From assembly GCF_000735455.1 (NCBI RefSeq), contig NZ_JMPS01000008.1, forward strand, positions 84,601 to 148,600: a DNA stretch of 64,000 nt, written 5' to 3'. A model generated the notes under the pieces. The model had not been told where the DNA came from. It searched no databases and was given only the letters and a program-made list of their open reading frames with translations. How positions within the stretch are numbered: position 1 is the stretch's first letter; the number at the start of each line of letters is the position of its first letter. The stretch is from Yokenella regensburgei ATCC 49455 (GTDB taxonomy: Bacteria; Pseudomonadota; Gammaproteobacteria; Enterobacterales; Enterobacteriaceae). Made by a program: the position numbers and the translations under genes. Shown piece after piece: positions 28,575-38,568 of this stretch.

Positions 28575-31037
28575 TTAGACTCCTAACTTCCATGACAGGG
28601 TGCGCAGCAGGTCGGCAAACACGCCCGCGGCCGTCACATCGTTCCCTGCACCGTAGCCGCGCAGGACCAGCGGCAGCGGTTGATAATAGTGGCTGTAGAA
28701 GGCCAGGGCGTTCTCACCATTTTTCACTTTGTACAGCGGATCGTTACCGTCCACTTCGGCAATCTTCACCCGGCATACGCCATCGTCTTCGATATTGCCA
28801 ACATAGCGCAGAACCTTACCTTCATCACGGGCTTTCGCCACCCGATCGGCAAACACGGCATCCAGCTCCGGCAGACGCGCCATAAAACTCTCGGTGTCAC
28901 CGGTAGCATCGAAGCTCTCAGGCAGTACCGACTCCACAACAATATCGTTAAGCTCGAGCTCACGCCCGGTTTCACGTACCAGAATCAGCAACTTACGCGC
29001 TACGTCCATTCCAGAGAGATCGTCACGCGGGTCCGGTTCGGTATAACCCATTCCCCGCGCCAGGATCGTTGCTTCTGACAGGCTCATTCCCTCATCCAGC
29101 TTCCCGAAAATAAAAGAGAGTGAACCGGAAAGAATGCCCGAGAAGCGCTGCAGCTCATCCCCGGCGTTCAGCAGATTTTGCAGGTTTTCGATAACCGGCA
29201 ACCCCGCGCCAACGTTGGTGTCGTAGAGGAACTTGCGTCGTGAACCTGCCGCCGCCTGGCGCAGTTCATGATAGTAGTCCATTGATGAGGTATTGGCCTT
29301 TTTGTTCGGCGTTACCACGTGGAAGCCTTCGCGCAGGAAATCGGCATACTGGTCCGCCACCGCCTGGCTGGAGGTACAGTCAACGATCACCGGGTTCAGC
29401 AAATGGTATTCTTTCACCAGGCGAATCAGACGCCCCAGGTTGAACGGCTCTTTCGCCTCCGCAAGCTCTGCCTGCCAGTTGTCGAGGTTCAGGCCATGCA
29501 CGTGGGTCAGCATCGCTTTCGAGTTAGCAACGCCGCACACCCGCAGATCGATATGTTTGTTTTTCAGCCAGGACTGCTGACGTTTAAGCTGCTCCAGCAG
29601 CGCTCCGCCGACGCCACCGACCCCAATCACGAATACTTCGATAACCTGATCGGTATTGAATAGCATTTGATGAGTCACGCGCACGCCGGTTGTCGCATCG
29701 TCGTTACTCACCACCACTGAAATTGAGCGCTCGGAGGAACCCTGGGCAATCGCCACGATATTGATATTGGCACGTGCCAGGGCGGCGAAGAACTTGGCCG
29801 AAATGCCACGCAGCGTGCGCATGCCATCACCCACGACGGAGATAATCGCCAGCCGCTCCATGATGGCGAGCGGCTCCAGCAGCCCCTCTTTCAGCTCCAG
29901 ATAGAACTCATCTTCCATCGCCTTCTTCGCGCGGGCACAATCGGCCTGGGCAATACAGAAGCTGATGCTGTACTCAGAAGATGACTGGGTGATCAGCACT
30001 ACGGAAATCCCTGCCCGCGACATGGTGGCAAAGACGCGCGCCGCCATCCCGACCATCCCCTTCATGCCAGGACCAGAGACGTTGAACATGGCCATATTAT
30101 TCAGGTTAGAGATCCCTTTCACCGGTAGACCATCTTCGTTGCTACTGGCACCAATCAACGTACCCGGTGCCTGCGGATTACCGGTATTTTTAATCAGGCA
30201 AGGGATCTGGAACTGGGCGATGGGCGCGATGGTGCGGGGGTGCAGGACCTTGGCGCCAAAGTAGGACAGCTCCATCGCTTCCTGATAAGACATTGATTTC
30301 AGCAGACGCGCATCTGGAACCTGACGCGGGTCGCAGGTGTACACGCCGTCAACGTCAGTCCAGATTTCACAGCAGTCTGCGCGCAGACAAGCCGCCAGCA
30401 CCGCGGCAGAATAGTCAGAGCCATTACGCCCCAGCACCACCAGCTCGCCCTTCTCGTTCCCTGCGGTAAAACCTGCCATCAACACCATGTGGTCAGCCGG
30501 GATCTGGCTTGCCACGATACGACGAGTAGATTCGGCGATATCGACGGTAGATTCGAGGTAATGCCCCACGGCCAGCAGTTTTTCGACCGGATCGATGACC
30601 GAAACGTTGTGACCGCGCGCTTCGAGCAGACCCGCCATAATGGCTATTGAGAGTTTTTCGCCACGGCAGATAAGCGCCGCGTTCACCGCGTCCGGGCACT
30701 GCCCGAGCAAGCTAATACCATGCAGAACATGTTTGATCTGCGCAAATTCTTGCTCAACGGTGGCCTGTAACTTTTCCAGAGGGAAAGCGGGTTGCGTGTC
30801 TGCCAGCCCCTGAAGCAGTTCGGCAAAAATACGTTCGGCATCGCTGATGTTGGGAAGCGCATCCTGACCCCCGATGGTTTTTTCAATCATCGCCACCAGA
30901 TGGTTCGTAATTTTCGCAGGAGCAGACAGCACGGTTGCCACCTGCCCCTGCCTGGCGTTGCTTTCCAGAATATCGGCAACCCGCAGAAAGCGCTCTGCAT
31001 TTGCCACTGATGTACCGCCGAACTTCAACACTCTCAT
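28575..31037 (-). CDS. thrA: Bifunctional aspartokinase I / homoserine dehydrogenase I
   Basis: An 820-residue fusion enzyme. The N-terminal aspartokinase domain starts [13 protein letters not shown] and carries the [10 protein letters not shown] motif near 203. Two ACT-type regulatory segments (about 320-460) should bind threonine for feedback inhibition. The C-terminal homoserine dehydrogenase has the NAD(P) motif [15 protein letters not shown] (about 470-484). It catalyses the first and third steps from aspartate to threonine. Preceded by leader peptide and attenuator. Confidence 0.98.
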   Translation of the reverse strand: MRVLKFGGTSVANAERFLRVADILESNARQGQVATVLSAPAKITNHLVAMIEKTIGGQDALPNISDAERIFAELLQGLADTQPAFPLEKLQATVEQEFAQIKHVLHGISLLGQCPDAVNAALICRGEKLSIAIMAGLLEARGHNVSVIDPVEKLLAVGHYLESTVDIAESTRRIVASQIPADHMVLMAGFTAGNEKGELVVLGRNGSDYSAAVLAACLRADCCEIWTDVDGVYTCDPRQVPDARLLKSMSYQEAMELSYFGAKVLHPRTIAPIAQFQIPCLIKNTGNPQAPGTLIGASSNEDGLPVKGISNLNNMAMFNVSGPGMKGMVGMAARVFATMSRAGISVVLITQSSSEYSISFCIAQADCARAKKAMEDEFYLELKEGLLEPLAIMERLAIISVVGDGMRTLRGISAKFFAALARANINIVAIAQGSSERSISVVVSNDDATTGVRVTHQMLFNTDQVIEVFVIGVGGVGGALLEQLKRQQSWLKNKHIDLRVCGVANSKAMLTHVHGLNLDNWQAELAEAKEPFNLGRLIRLVKEYHLLNPVIVDCTSSQAVADQYADFLREGFHVVTPNKKANTSSMDYYHELRQAAAGSRRKFLYDTNVGAGLPVIENLQNLLNAGDELQRFSGILSGSLSFIFGKLDEGMSLSEATILARGMGYTEPDPRDDLSGMDVARKLLILVRETGRELELNDIVVESVLPESFDATGDTESFMARLPELDAVFADRVAKARDEGKVLRYVGNIEDDGVCRVKIAEVDGNDPLYKVKNGENALAFYSHYYQPLPLVLRGYGAGNDVTAAGVFADLLRTLSWKLGV

Positions 31038-31062
31038 GGTCTTACCTCGTGATTCCTGGACG

Positions 31063-31097
31063 AAAAAAAAGCCCGCACTGTTCAGGTGCGGGCTTTT
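31063..31097 (-). terminator. thr attenuator
   Basis: Stem GCCCGCAC / GTGCGGGC (arms at 31071-31078 and 31086-31093) followed on the minus strand by a run of T, between thrL and thrA. The upstream arm also pairs with the GGTGCGGGC-type end of thrL, giving the alternative antiterminator. Confidence 0.93.
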
Positions 31098-31117
31098 TTC
31101 TGTGTTTCCTGTACGCG

Positions 31118-31186
31118 TCAGCCCGCACCATTACCTGTGGTAATTGTGGTTGTGGTAATGGTGGTAATGCTGCTGATGCGAATCAT
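31118..31186 (-). CDS. thrL: thr operon leader peptide ThrL
   Basis: A 22-residue leader with eight Thr and five Ile codons, starting MIRISS and ending TGNGAG, one residue longer than the 21-residue E. coli leader. Ribosome stalling at Thr or Ile codons when these tRNAs are uncharged prevents the downstream terminator at 31063-31097 and lets thrABC be transcribed. Too short for usual gene calling but unmistakable by position and content. Confidence 0.95.
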   Translation of the reverse strand: MIRISSITTITTTTITTGNGAG

Positions 31187-31225
31187 GGATGTTGTGTACT
31201 CTGTTTTTTATCTGTCTGTGCTGTA

Positions 31226-31263
31226 TGTCTATATTGGTTAAAGTATCTGCCTTTCTATGTCAA
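31226..31263 (-). promoter_or_regulatory. Promoter of thrLABC
   Basis: On the minus strand TTGACA (31258-31263), then ACTTTAACCAATATAGACAT, which matches the E. coli thr promoter segment closely. The -10 hexamer is poor by consensus (TTAACC/TAACCA at 16-17 bases). About 40 bases upstream of the leader ATG. Confidence 0.65.
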
Positions 31264-31395
31264 GAAATTCCACATTCGTCACGTTTCGCAACCACTTCAC
31301 GTTTCGCTGCGCCGGGCCCTGACTTTGACCACCTCTGGCGAAATGAACGCTTGAAGGCAGAACATTCCACTTAGTTTCAGAAATTTCCAGAAATA

Positions 31396-32082
31396 TTATT
31401 TTGTAAGATTTTTTTCAATATCATGGAGCAATCGATGCAACATAACCGTATCACGCAGCCCAAGGACTCCCAGTCGCTGTTGCAACCAGTCAGACATTTT
31501 TACATCGTCAGCAACTCCCAGGCGTTGAAGCAACATCATGCTACGTGAACGTAACGCCTGGAGCTGATTCTCATCACCAGACGTTACCGCTGCTGATGAA
31601 TTGTTCACTATAGTAGTCAGTTGATAACAATAAACCATCACCGCCTGGCCGAGGTTCATTGACGGATAATCCGCCACCATCGGCGCACCGGTGAGGACAT
31701 CTGCCAAAGCCAGTTCGTCGTTGGTCAGACCGGAATCCTCTCTGCCAAAAACCAGCGCAGCATGGTTCATCCACTGTGATTTCTCCTCAAGCATGGGAAC
31801 CAGTTCCTGCGGAGAAGCGTAGTAATGGAAACGCGCGCGGCTGCGAGCCGTGGTCGCGATGGTAAAATCGACGTCCTGCAATGCCTCAGAAAGCGTTGTG
31901 TAACTCTTTATATTATCGAGAATATCTGTAGAGCCATGTGCCACACGCCTGGCCGCGGGCTCCAGGTGAGCGACGCTGTCAACGATCCGCAGATCGGTGA
32001 ACCCCATGGTTTTCATCGCTCTGGCTGCGGCGCCAATATTTTCTGCTCTTGCCGGGGAAACCAGCACAATTGATACATGCAT
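31396..32082 (-). CDS. yjtD: SPOUT-family tRNA/rRNA methyltransferase-like YjtD (LasT)
   Basis: A 228-residue TrmH/SpoU-type protein. N-terminal VLVSPARAENIGAAARAMKTMGF (about 6-28), the LVFGREDSGLTNDE motif (about 109-122) and the MNLGQAVMVYCYQL knot motif (about 141-154) define the SAM-binding trefoil. It resembles TrmJ, which 2'-O-methylates tRNA position 32, but the exact substrate of YjtD is not established. Position between arcA/yjjY and thrL is as in E. coli. Confidence 0.9.
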   Translation of the reverse strand: MHVSIVLVSPARAENIGAAARAMKTMGFTDLRIVDSVAHLEPAARRVAHGSTDILDNIKSYTTLSEALQDVDFTIATTARSRARFHYYASPQELVPMLEEKSQWMNHAALVFGREDSGLTNDELALADVLTGAPMVADYPSMNLGQAVMVYCYQLTTIVNNSSAAVTSGDENQLQALRSRSMMLLQRLGVADDVKMSDWLQQRLGVLGLRDTVMLHRLLHDIEKNLTK

Positions 32083-32483
32083 TTTACAATCTCATCATTA
32101 AGCGCTTACACCAGCAAAGTGTGATATGACTCAGCATTCTGCGCGGCGCGAATTTACAAATTTGCAACAACAATCACTGAAATGACGTTTCTTAACATAT
32201 AAAAAAAGCTAAACTATTATCCGGGAAAAATCCTGGGTATAATGTTAACAGAACGCTTATATCCCCATGTTTATAAATGGGATTATCAACAAAGCTTAAA
32301 CGGCTCGATTGATTACGGCTCTTTAATTAGTTAATCCTTGCAACTACTTGAGTTGTAGAAAAATTGTGATAAACGCTAGCATTTAGATGCAAGAATTTCA
32401 CAAGACTGTTAACGTGCTACAATTGAACTTGATATATGTCAACGAAGCGTAGTTTTATTGGGTGTCCCGTGCCTCTTAGCCTG
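32083..32483. promoter_or_regulatory. Long upstream region of arcA / yjtD
   Basis: A 400-base AT-rich stretch between divergent yjtD and arcA, outside the small yjjY frame. E. coli has several arcA promoters here. I can support only the FNR-like box at 32429-32442; no further gene is seen. Confidence 0.5.
32429..32442 (+). promoter_or_regulatory. FNR-like box upstream of arcA
   Basis: TTGATATATGTCAA matches the FNR consensus TTGAT-N4-ATCAA with one mismatch, about 280 bases before the arcA ATG. In E. coli arcA is activated by FNR under anaerobic conditions. Confidence 0.6.
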
Positions 32484-32624
32484 TTATGTTGCTGTTAAAA
32501 TGGTTAGGATGACAGCCGTTTTTGACACTGTCGGGTCCAGAGGGAAACTACCCACGACCAAGCTAATGATGTTGTTGACGTTGATGGAAAGTGCATCAAG
32601 AACGCAATTACGTACTTTAGTCAT
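32484..32624 (-). CDS. yjjY: Small conserved protein YjjY
   Basis: A 46-codon frame starting MTKVRNCVLDALSINVNN and ending LTILTAT, nearly the same as E. coli YjjY in sequence, length, strand and place (between arcA and yjtD). The function is unknown and no domain is recognisable. Conservation might reflect the DNA, since it overlaps the arcA upstream region, so coding status is less certain than identity. Confidence 0.7.
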   Translation of the reverse strand: MTKVRNCVLDALSINVNNIISLVVGSFPLDPTVSKTAVILTILTAT

Positions 32625-32719
32625 GTTACGCCGTTCATGTTAATTTGCGACATGTATCAGGCAGGTCAGGGACTTTTGTACTTCCTGTTTCGATTTAGTT
32701 GGCAATTTAGGTAGCAAAC

Positions 32720-33436
32720 ATGCAGACCCCGCACATTCTTATCGTTGAAGACGAGTTGGTAACACGCAACACGTTAAAAAGTATTTTCGAAGCAGAAGGC
32801 TACGATGTTTTCGAAGCGACCGATGGCGCGGAAATGCATCAGATCCTGTCTGAAAATGATGTAAACCTGGTCATCATGGATATCAACCTGCCGGGTAAAA
32901 ACGGCCTGCTGTTGGCTCGTGAACTCCGTGAACAGGCGAACGTCGCACTGATGTTCCTTACCGGTCGTGATAACGAAGTCGATAAGATCCTTGGTCTTGA
33001 AATCGGCGCCGACGACTACATCACTAAACCGTTCAACCCACGTGAACTGACTATCCGTGCGCGTAACCTGCTTTCCCGTACCATGAACCTGGGTACCGTA
33101 AGCGAAGAACGCCGCAGCGTTGAAAGCTACAAGTTCAACGGCTGGGAACTGGATATCAACAGTCGCTCTCTGGTGAGCCCGAACGGCGAACAGTACAAGC
33201 TGCCGCGCAGTGAATTCCGCGCGATGCTGCACTTCTGCGAAAATCCGGGCAAGATTCAGTCTCGTGCTGAACTGCTGAAGAAAATGACGGGTCGTGAGCT
33301 TAAGCCACATGACCGTACCGTTGACGTGACCATCCGTCGGATTCGTAAGCACTTCGAGTCTACGCCGGACACTCCGGAAATCATCGCCACTATTCACGGT
33401 GAAGGTTACCGTTTCTGCGGCGATCTGCAGGAGTAA
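32720..33436 (+). CDS. arcA: Response regulator ArcA
   Basis: A 238-residue OmpR-type regulator of the ArcAB system, which represses respiratory and TCA genes when oxygen is low. The receiver domain has Asp54 in [12 protein letters not shown] and the [19 protein letters not shown] region. The C-terminal winged helix includes [20 protein letters not shown]. Length equals E. coli ArcA. A long upstream region with several control signals precedes it and a strong terminator follows. Confidence 0.98.
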   Translation: MQTPHILIVEDELVTRNTLKSIFEAEGYDVFEATDGAEMHQILSENDVNLVIMDINLPGKNGLLLARELREQANVALMFLTGRDNEVDKILGLEIGADDYITKPFNPRELTIRARNLLSRTMNLGTVSEERRSVESYKFNGWELDINSRSLVSPNGEQYKLPRSEFRAMLHFCENPGKIQSRAELLKKMTGRELKPHDRTVDVTIRRIRKHFESTPDTPEIIATIHGEGYRFCGDLQE

Positions 33437-33450
33437 TCCTGTCAGAGACG

Positions 33451-33478
33451 AAAAAGGCGCCCTGCGGCGCCTTTTTTT
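33451..33478. terminator. Terminator between arcA and creD
   Basis: AAAAAGGCGCC-CTGC-GGCGCCTTTTTTT: a six-base GC stem extended by A/T pairs and a T run. Symmetrical, so it can serve both arcA and the convergent creD, whose stop lies at its right edge. Confidence 0.92.
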
Positions 33479-34832
33479 ATTTCCAGACTCTGAGCTCATC
33501 TTCTGTTTCACAGCGGGCTTTTACCTTCTCTTTCGGCTGTGACAGCGAATACCAGTCGAAGTGGCGGGTCAGGAACATCACGGTACACAACGCCAGCAGC
33601 AGAACGCCGGTGCCCAGCAGCAACGCGCTGTCCTCTGAGCGCAAAAGCACCCACATCACACCATCCAGCCCCAGAAGCGCGCCGGTAAACAACAGGCTAT
33701 TGCGCCAGCCTTGCAGCACGGCGTGGAAATAGACGCCATTAATCAGCGCCCCCGTCAGGCTCGCCACCGCCCAGGCGCGAGTAAAGCCAATATGCTCAGA
33801 AAGCGCCAGCAGCACCAGGTAAAACATGACCAACGACAACCCCACCAGCAGATACTGCATAGGGTGAAGTCGAAGCCCCGTTAAGGTTTCAAAAACAAAG
33901 AACGCCATAAAGGTGAGCGTAATCAGGAGAATGGCATACTTGATGGCCCGGTCGGTGAGCTGGTACTGATCGGCGGGCGTCGCCACCGAGACGCTGAAAG
34001 CAGGAAGCGCCCGCCACGCCACTCGTTCCAGACCATCGTTAAACCGCCCTGCCATATCATTGGCAAACCAGCTGCTCTGCCAGCGGGCGCTAAAGCCTTT
34101 ATCGCTAATGTCGCGCGACTCAGGTAAAAAATCGCCTAAAAAACCAGGGTGCGGCCAGTTACTGGTCAAGGAGAGCGTACTGTTACGCCCGACAGGCACA
34201 ACGGAAAATCCCCCGGTCCCGTTCAAATTCAGGGTCATGCTAAGCGTCAACGCGCGCGCTTTCAGGGCCGATTCCGCAAGCGGAATATGCAGACCGGGTA
34301 AATCGCCACCCACACCGCTACCGGGTTCAACGGTTACCGCAACACCGTTCAGCGTCGGTGAACCCACCGCACCAATTCCCCGGGCATCGCCAACGGCAAT
34401 GATCATGTAGGGTTCGCCGAGCGTCACGTTATCGCTTTTCATTGCCTCAAATTTGCTGCGATCAAACTGCGCATCAAGCTGCAACGCGTTATGCCAGATT
34501 TGTCCGTCGTAAATACCAATCTGACGGCTCTCAACCTGCTGTTTGCCGTTAATCAGTAACGACTCAGGAAGCCAGTAGAGGATAAAATTGCGCTGCCGCT
34601 TCACCTCTTTATTATCCTCGATACGGGTATACACCTCAGAGGCAGGGACAGCGATCAGCGGGCCAATCAATTTTTGTGGCCCGCTGGTACTCTGCCGCAG
34701 ACTATCCTCAACATCGTCCCGGTAGCTCGCCCGATCCGCCACCAACGAGCTGACCAGCATCAACGGCACCAGCAACAACACCATACATCCAATAAGCGTA
34801 CTGACTTTCCAGAACAGGGGTGATTTCAACAT
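33477..34832 (-). CDS. creD: Inner-membrane protein CreD
   Basis: A 451-residue membrane protein of the Cre regulon, linked in E. coli to colicin E2 tolerance and cell envelope changes. An N-terminal membrane segment (about 10-30) is followed by a large periplasmic domain with TSNWPHPGFLGDFLPE, then about five C-terminal membrane segments around KYAILLITLTFMAFFVFE. The start at 34832 (MLKSPLFWKV) has AGGAG upstream; eight additional residues from an earlier start are not supported. A CreB tag lies about 60-75 bases upstream, inside creC. Confidence 0.95.
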   Translation of the reverse strand: MLKSPLFWKVSTLIGCMVLLLVPLMLVSSLVADRASYRDDVEDSLRQSTSGPQKLIGPLIAVPASEVYTRIEDNKEVKRQRNFILYWLPESLLINGKQQVESRQIGIYDGQIWHNALQLDAQFDRSKFEAMKSDNVTLGEPYMIIAVGDARGIGAVGSPTLNGVAVTVEPGSGVGGDLPGLHIPLAESALKARALTLSMTLNLNGTGGFSVVPVGRNSTLSLTSNWPHPGFLGDFLPESRDISDKGFSARWQSSWFANDMAGRFNDGLERVAWRALPAFSVSVATPADQYQLTDRAIKYAILLITLTFMAFFVFETLTGLRLHPMQYLLVGLSLVMFYLVLLALSEHIGFTRAWAVASLTGALINGVYFHAVLQGWRNSLLFTGALLGLDGVMWVLLRSEDSALLLGTGVLLLALCTVMFLTRHFDWYSLSQPKEKVKARCETEDELRVWK

Positions 34833-34889
34833 AACCTTCTCCTTTGTGTTGTGCACAGCGTAGCGAGGCTATGTGGGGGGAATTTGAAG

Positions 34890-36314
34890 TTATGTGAAGG
34901 GACGGTGAAGTCTCAGCGTGGCCTGCGCGCCGCCATCGGCCCGGTTTTGCAGGCTGATATGCCCATGGTGCAGACGAGCCACCTCCTGCACGAAGGCCAG
35001 CCCCAGACCGCTACTCTTCTGCCCGTTGACTCGCGGCAGAGAATAGAAGCGTTCAAAGACGCGTTCGAGCGCATAGTCGGGGATCCCGCACCCGGTATCG
35101 CTCACACGGAATACCACTTCACCCGACTGTATTCCGGCATGAAGCGTAATTTCACCGCCATCCGGCGTAAAATCAATCGCGTTATCGAGCAGGTTACCTA
35201 ACGCTTGTTCCAGCAGCTCTTCATCAGCGGTAACCTCAGCGCATTCCGTTTCGCTTTGCAGCCGGAGCCGTTTGCTTTCCAGCACAACGCTACGCGACTG
35301 CGCCAGACGAGAGAACAGCGGCGCCACCGCGACGGGCTTCAACACCACCTCAGCACGATTCTCAAGCCTTGCCTGGGTGAGCAGCTTCTCCACCAGCGCC
35401 TGCATACGGACGTTCTGCGCCAGGATGTTGTCACTAAAGCGGATAGCCACTTCCGGTGGCGGAAGTTCACGAAGAATTTCCGCAGCCCCCCGGATCGCCG
35501 CCAGCGGGCTTTTTAGTTCATGAGTCAGCGCATAAACATACTGCTCAATGTAATTTTTACCCTCCAGCCGCAGGCGCATACTTTCCAGCGCCTGCGCCAG
35601 CTTGCGCAGTTCGCTACTGCCTACGTTGGGCAGCGGCTGGGCGTTATCCTGGGTGACCGAGTCGGCGTAGCGCGACAGTTTACCGATGGAGCGATTGATC
35701 CACCACACCATACCGCCGCCGATAAGCAGCGCAATACCGAGGAGCGCACCACCCGCCCACAGCATTCGCCGCTCACTGCGCTTAATAACCGGCGCGATGG
35801 CGCTATTGGGTTTCCCCACGGACAACACACCAATAATCTGACCTTCAGAGACAATCGGCGCCGCCACGTACATCACCGTACTGCCAGGATCGGCAGGATC
35901 CAGTGCCGTACTGCGCGCACCATACTCTCCGCGCAGCGTCAGCCAGACATCGTTCCAGCGGGAGTAATCCGCGCCTACGGCTTTTCCGGCGGAGTCGAAG
36001 ACTACCGTACCGCGGGCATCAGTTATGTAGACGCGATACTCGTTACGCACCTTCATGATGCCGCCAATATCGGCACGAATGGGCTGTTGCTGGAGAGCGC
36101 CGAACGCCTGTGCCAGCCTGCCGTGTGAAGGATCGCCGCTCAGCAGGTCATCACGCCCAACCGCGGCCAGTAGCGTGGCGGTGTCGATTAGCGTGCCTTC
36201 CGTTGCCCGACGGACGCCGGGTTTGATCTCCTGCACAAAGATAGAAAGCACGAACCATGCCGCGATCGCCACAATCAGAAAGTAACCGAGTAGCAGACGC
36301 ATCCCGATACGCAT
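34890..36314 (-). CDS. creC: Sensor histidine kinase CreC
   Basis: A 474-residue inner-membrane kinase paired with CreB; senses carbon/fermentation state in E. coli. An N-terminal membrane segment (about 8-28), periplasmic sensor region, a second segment (about 187-206), and HAMP linker lead to the dimerisation domain with phospho-acceptor His265 in YALTHELKSP. The ATP-binding part has GNLLDNAIDF, DTGCGIPD and SSGLGLAFVQEVA. The ATG overlaps the creB stop by one base. Its final codons hold the cre tag for creD. Confidence 0.97.
   Translation of the reverse strand: MRIGMRLLLGYFLIVAIAAWFVLSIFVQEIKPGVRRATEGTLIDTATLLAAVGRDDLLSGDPSHGRLAQAFGALQQQPIRADIGGIMKVRNEYRVYITDARGTVVFDSAGKAVGADYSRWNDVWLTLRGEYGARSTALDPADPGSTVMYVAAPIVSEGQIIGVLSVGKPNSAIAPVIKRSERRMLWAGGALLGIALLIGGGMVWWINRSIGKLSRYADSVTQDNAQPLPNVGSSELRKLAQALESMRLRLEGKNYIEQYVYALTHELKSPLAAIRGAAEILRELPPPEVAIRFSDNILAQNVRMQALVEKLLTQARLENRAEVVLKPVAVAPLFSRLAQSRSVVLESKRLRLQSETECAEVTADEELLEQALGNLLDNAIDFTPDGGEITLHAGIQSGEVVFRVSDTGCGIPDYALERVFERFYSLPRVNGQKSSGLGLAFVQEVARLHHGHISLQNRADGGAQATLRLHRPFT
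34894..34909 (-). promoter_or_regulatory. CreB binding site (cre tag) for creD
   Basis: On the minus strand TTCAC-CGTCCC-TTCAC, a perfect match to the cre tag TTCAC-N6-TTCAC. It is made from the last codons of creC (Leu-His-Arg-Pro-Phe-Thr) just before its stop and lies upstream of creD, the main CreB target. Confidence 0.88.
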
Positions 36315-37003
36315 CAGCCACCCGCCAGGCTGTAGCCCAGACCACGATGGGTACTGATAGGCGAAAGCAGAGGATCCACCGCGCGCAGCTTCGCCCGCAG
36401 CGTTTTGATGTGGGTATCTACAGTACGATCAAAGCTCTCCTGGTCATCCCCCCAGACTTTGTCCATCAGCTGCTGGCGAGAGAAAACACGACCTGGCGAT
36501 TGCAAAAGCGTTTTCAGCAGCAGGAACTCATAGCGCGTCAGCGCTAAACGCTGCCCGCACCATGCCACCCAGGCGGCGCCTTCGTTGAGTTCAAACTGAC
36601 CAATCCGCACCACCGCCGGCGGGGCGGCAAACTTCTGTAACCGTCGCAAAATAGTACGCACCCGGGCACACACTTCACGCGGCGAAAAAGGCTTTGCGAC
36701 ATAGTCGTCAGCGCCGATCTCCAGGCCCAGCAGTTTATCCACCTCATCGCTTCGGGCGGTGAGAAACAGCACCGGTAGCCCCGGTGCCTGCGCGAGCAAC
36801 CGACGGCACAGCTCAAAACCGCTGATATCCGGCAAACCAACGTCAAGGATCGCCAGATCGGGCACAGCAACGCGGGCGGCCTCCATCACCGGCAGACCGC
36901 GTTCAAACGCCTTCACCCGGAAACCTTCCTGCTGCAGCATGTAAATCAGCGTATCAGCGATACCGGGTTCATCTTCAACCAGCCAGATAAGCGGTTGTTC
37001 CAT
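36314..37003 (-). CDS. creB: Response regulator CreB
   Basis: A 229-residue OmpR-family regulator. The receiver domain has Asp54 in LAILDVGLPDISG, and the winged-helix domain ends with FDRTVDTHIKTLRAKLRAV. It binds cre tags to switch on creD and other targets. It sits between creA and creC and is translationally coupled to creC. Confidence 0.97.
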   Translation of the reverse strand: MEQPLIWLVEDEPGIADTLIYMLQQEGFRVKAFERGLPVMEAARVAVPDLAILDVGLPDISGFELCRRLLAQAPGLPVLFLTARSDEVDKLLGLEIGADDYVAKPFSPREVCARVRTILRRLQKFAAPPAVVRIGQFELNEGAAWVAWCGQRLALTRYEFLLLKTLLQSPGRVFSRQQLMDKVWGDDQESFDRTVDTHIKTLRAKLRAVDPLLSPISTHRGLGYSLAGG

Positions 37004-37015
37004 GACGATGTTCCG

Positions 37016-37489
37016 TTATTTTGACCACGGCATGATGGGGACAGCGCTCAGCGCGTTTTTCGGCGAGCCGTCAACCACCTTGTCGGAGTAGGTGAGATAA
37101 ATTAGCGCGTTACGTTTAGCATCATAAAAACGCACGACCTGCAGCTTTTTAAACACCAGAGACGTCCGTTTCTGGAACACCACATCGCCCTGCGCCTTAC
37201 CGTTCTTAATCTTATCGCTAACCTCAATCGGCCCGACCTGCTGGCAGGAAATCGCAGCATCAGACGTATCTTCCGCCAGCCCTAAACCGCCCTTGATGCC
37301 ACCGGTCTTCGCCCGGCTTAAATAGCAGGTCACATTCTGGACATCAGGATCGTCAAAGGCTTCCACGACGATTTTGTGATCGGGACCGATCATCTTAAAG
37401 ACGGTATCCACGGAACCGATCTGTTCTGCAGACGCGATCGGAGCAACCGAAGTCAGCAGCAATGCGGCAATCAAACCTTTATATTTCAT
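37016..37489 (-). CDS. creA: Periplasmic protein CreA
   Basis: A 157-residue CreA-family protein with an N-terminal signal peptide ([20 protein letters not shown], cleavage probably after ASA at about residue 21). Core motifs include [20 protein letters not shown] (about 65-84). The function is unknown in spite of its place at the head of the creABCD cluster. The spacing to creB is 12 bases. Confidence 0.93.
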   Translation of the reverse strand: MKYKGLIAALLLTSVAPIASAEQIGSVDTVFKMIGPDHKIVVEAFDDPDVQNVTCYLSRAKTGGIKGGLGLAEDTSDAAISCQQVGPIEVSDKIKNGKAQGDVVFQKRTSLVFKKLQVVRFYDAKRNALIYLTYSDKVVDGSPKNALSAVPIMPWSK

Positions 37490-37698
37490 ATTGTTACCAT
37501 ATCTGAAAATTAAGCGTAGTGACTATTCAAGATCCAGGAGGAAAATGTATACAGATCACAGTGTTACCATTTTCCTACTTGAAAGCAGTAAGAAATCGCA
37601 CTTATGAACAAAAAAAACACTGAATGCTAAAACACCAAAAAATGCTATTATCCGCTACCTTATTATCAGGCACCTGCGTTTAAGGATGAGGACATTAT

Positions 37699-38568
37699 AT
37701 GGATCAGGCTGGAATTATTCGCGATCTCCTTTCCTGGCTGGAAGGCCATCTGGATCAGCCTCTGTCACTGGATAATGTGGCTGCCAAAGCAGGTTATTCC
37801 AAGTGGCATTTGCAGCGGATGTTTAAAGACGTCACAGGCCATGCGATTGGTGCCTATATTCGTGCACGACGTTTGTCCAAATCCGCGGTCGCGCTGCGTT
37901 TGACTGCACGCCCAATCCTCGACATTGCGCTGCAGTATCGTTTTGATTCACAGCAAACTTTTACTCGAGCGTTCAAGAAACAGTTCTCGTTGACGCCGGC
38001 GCTATACCGCCGTTCTCCGGACTGGAGCTCCTTTGGCATGCGTCCGCCGCTGCGCCTGGGTGAGTTCAAAATGCCGAAATACGAGTTTGTTACCCTGCCG
38101 GGCATGGAACTTGCGGGTGTAACTCAAAGCTATACCTGCAAACTGGAGGAAATTTCTGATTTCCGCCACCAGATGCGTATCCAGTTCTGGCGCGATTTCC
38201 TGAGCCATTCGCCAACGCTTCCCTCAACGCTTTACGGGCTACATGAACCGCGTCCAAGCCTTGAGAAAGACGACGAGCAGGAGGTGTTCTACACGACCGC
38301 ACTGACGCCAGAAATGGCCAGCGGACACGTGCAGAATGCCCACCCGGTGTCACTGGAAGGCGGCGAATATGTGATGTTCACGTATGAAGGTCTGGGAACC
38401 GGTCTGCAGGAGTTTATCCTGACCGTGTACGGCACCTGTATGCCGATGCTGAATCTGACCCGTCGCAAGGGTCAGGACATCGAGCGCTTCTTCCCGCAGG
38501 ATGAGGCACGAGACCAGGAGCCGCCTATTCAGCTGCGCTGCGAATACCTGGTCCCGATCCGTCGTTAA
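37699..38568 (+). CDS. rob: AraC-family regulator Rob
   Basis: A 289-residue activator of the MarA/SoxS/Rob regulon (efflux, antibiotic and superoxide resistance). The N-terminal AraC-type DNA-binding domain holds two helix-turn-helix units (SLDNVAAKAGYSKWHLQRMF and PILDIALQYRFDSQQTFTRA). The C-terminal GyrI-like domain (about 120-289) is an effector or sequestration domain. Its 3' end overlaps the convergent gpmB stop by four bases. Confidence 0.97.
   Translation: MDQAGIIRDLLSWLEGHLDQPLSLDNVAAKAGYSKWHLQRMFKDVTGHAIGAYIRARRLSKSAVALRLTARPILDIALQYRFDSQQTFTRAFKKQFSLTPALYRRSPDWSSFGMRPPLRLGEFKMPKYEFVTLPGMELAGVTQSYTCKLEEISDFRHQMRIQFWRDFLSHSPTLPSTLYGLHEPRPSLEKDDEQEVFYTTALTPEMASGHVQNAHPVSLEGGEYVMFTYEGLGTGLQEFILTVYGTCMPMLNLTRRKGQDIERFFPQDEARDQEPPIQLRCEYLVPIRR

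Noticed and set aside
32458..32643. 61-codon plus-strand frame upstream of arcA
   Set aside because: It is antisense to the conserved yjjY frame, which matches E. coli codon by codon; the plus-strand reading has no known relative.
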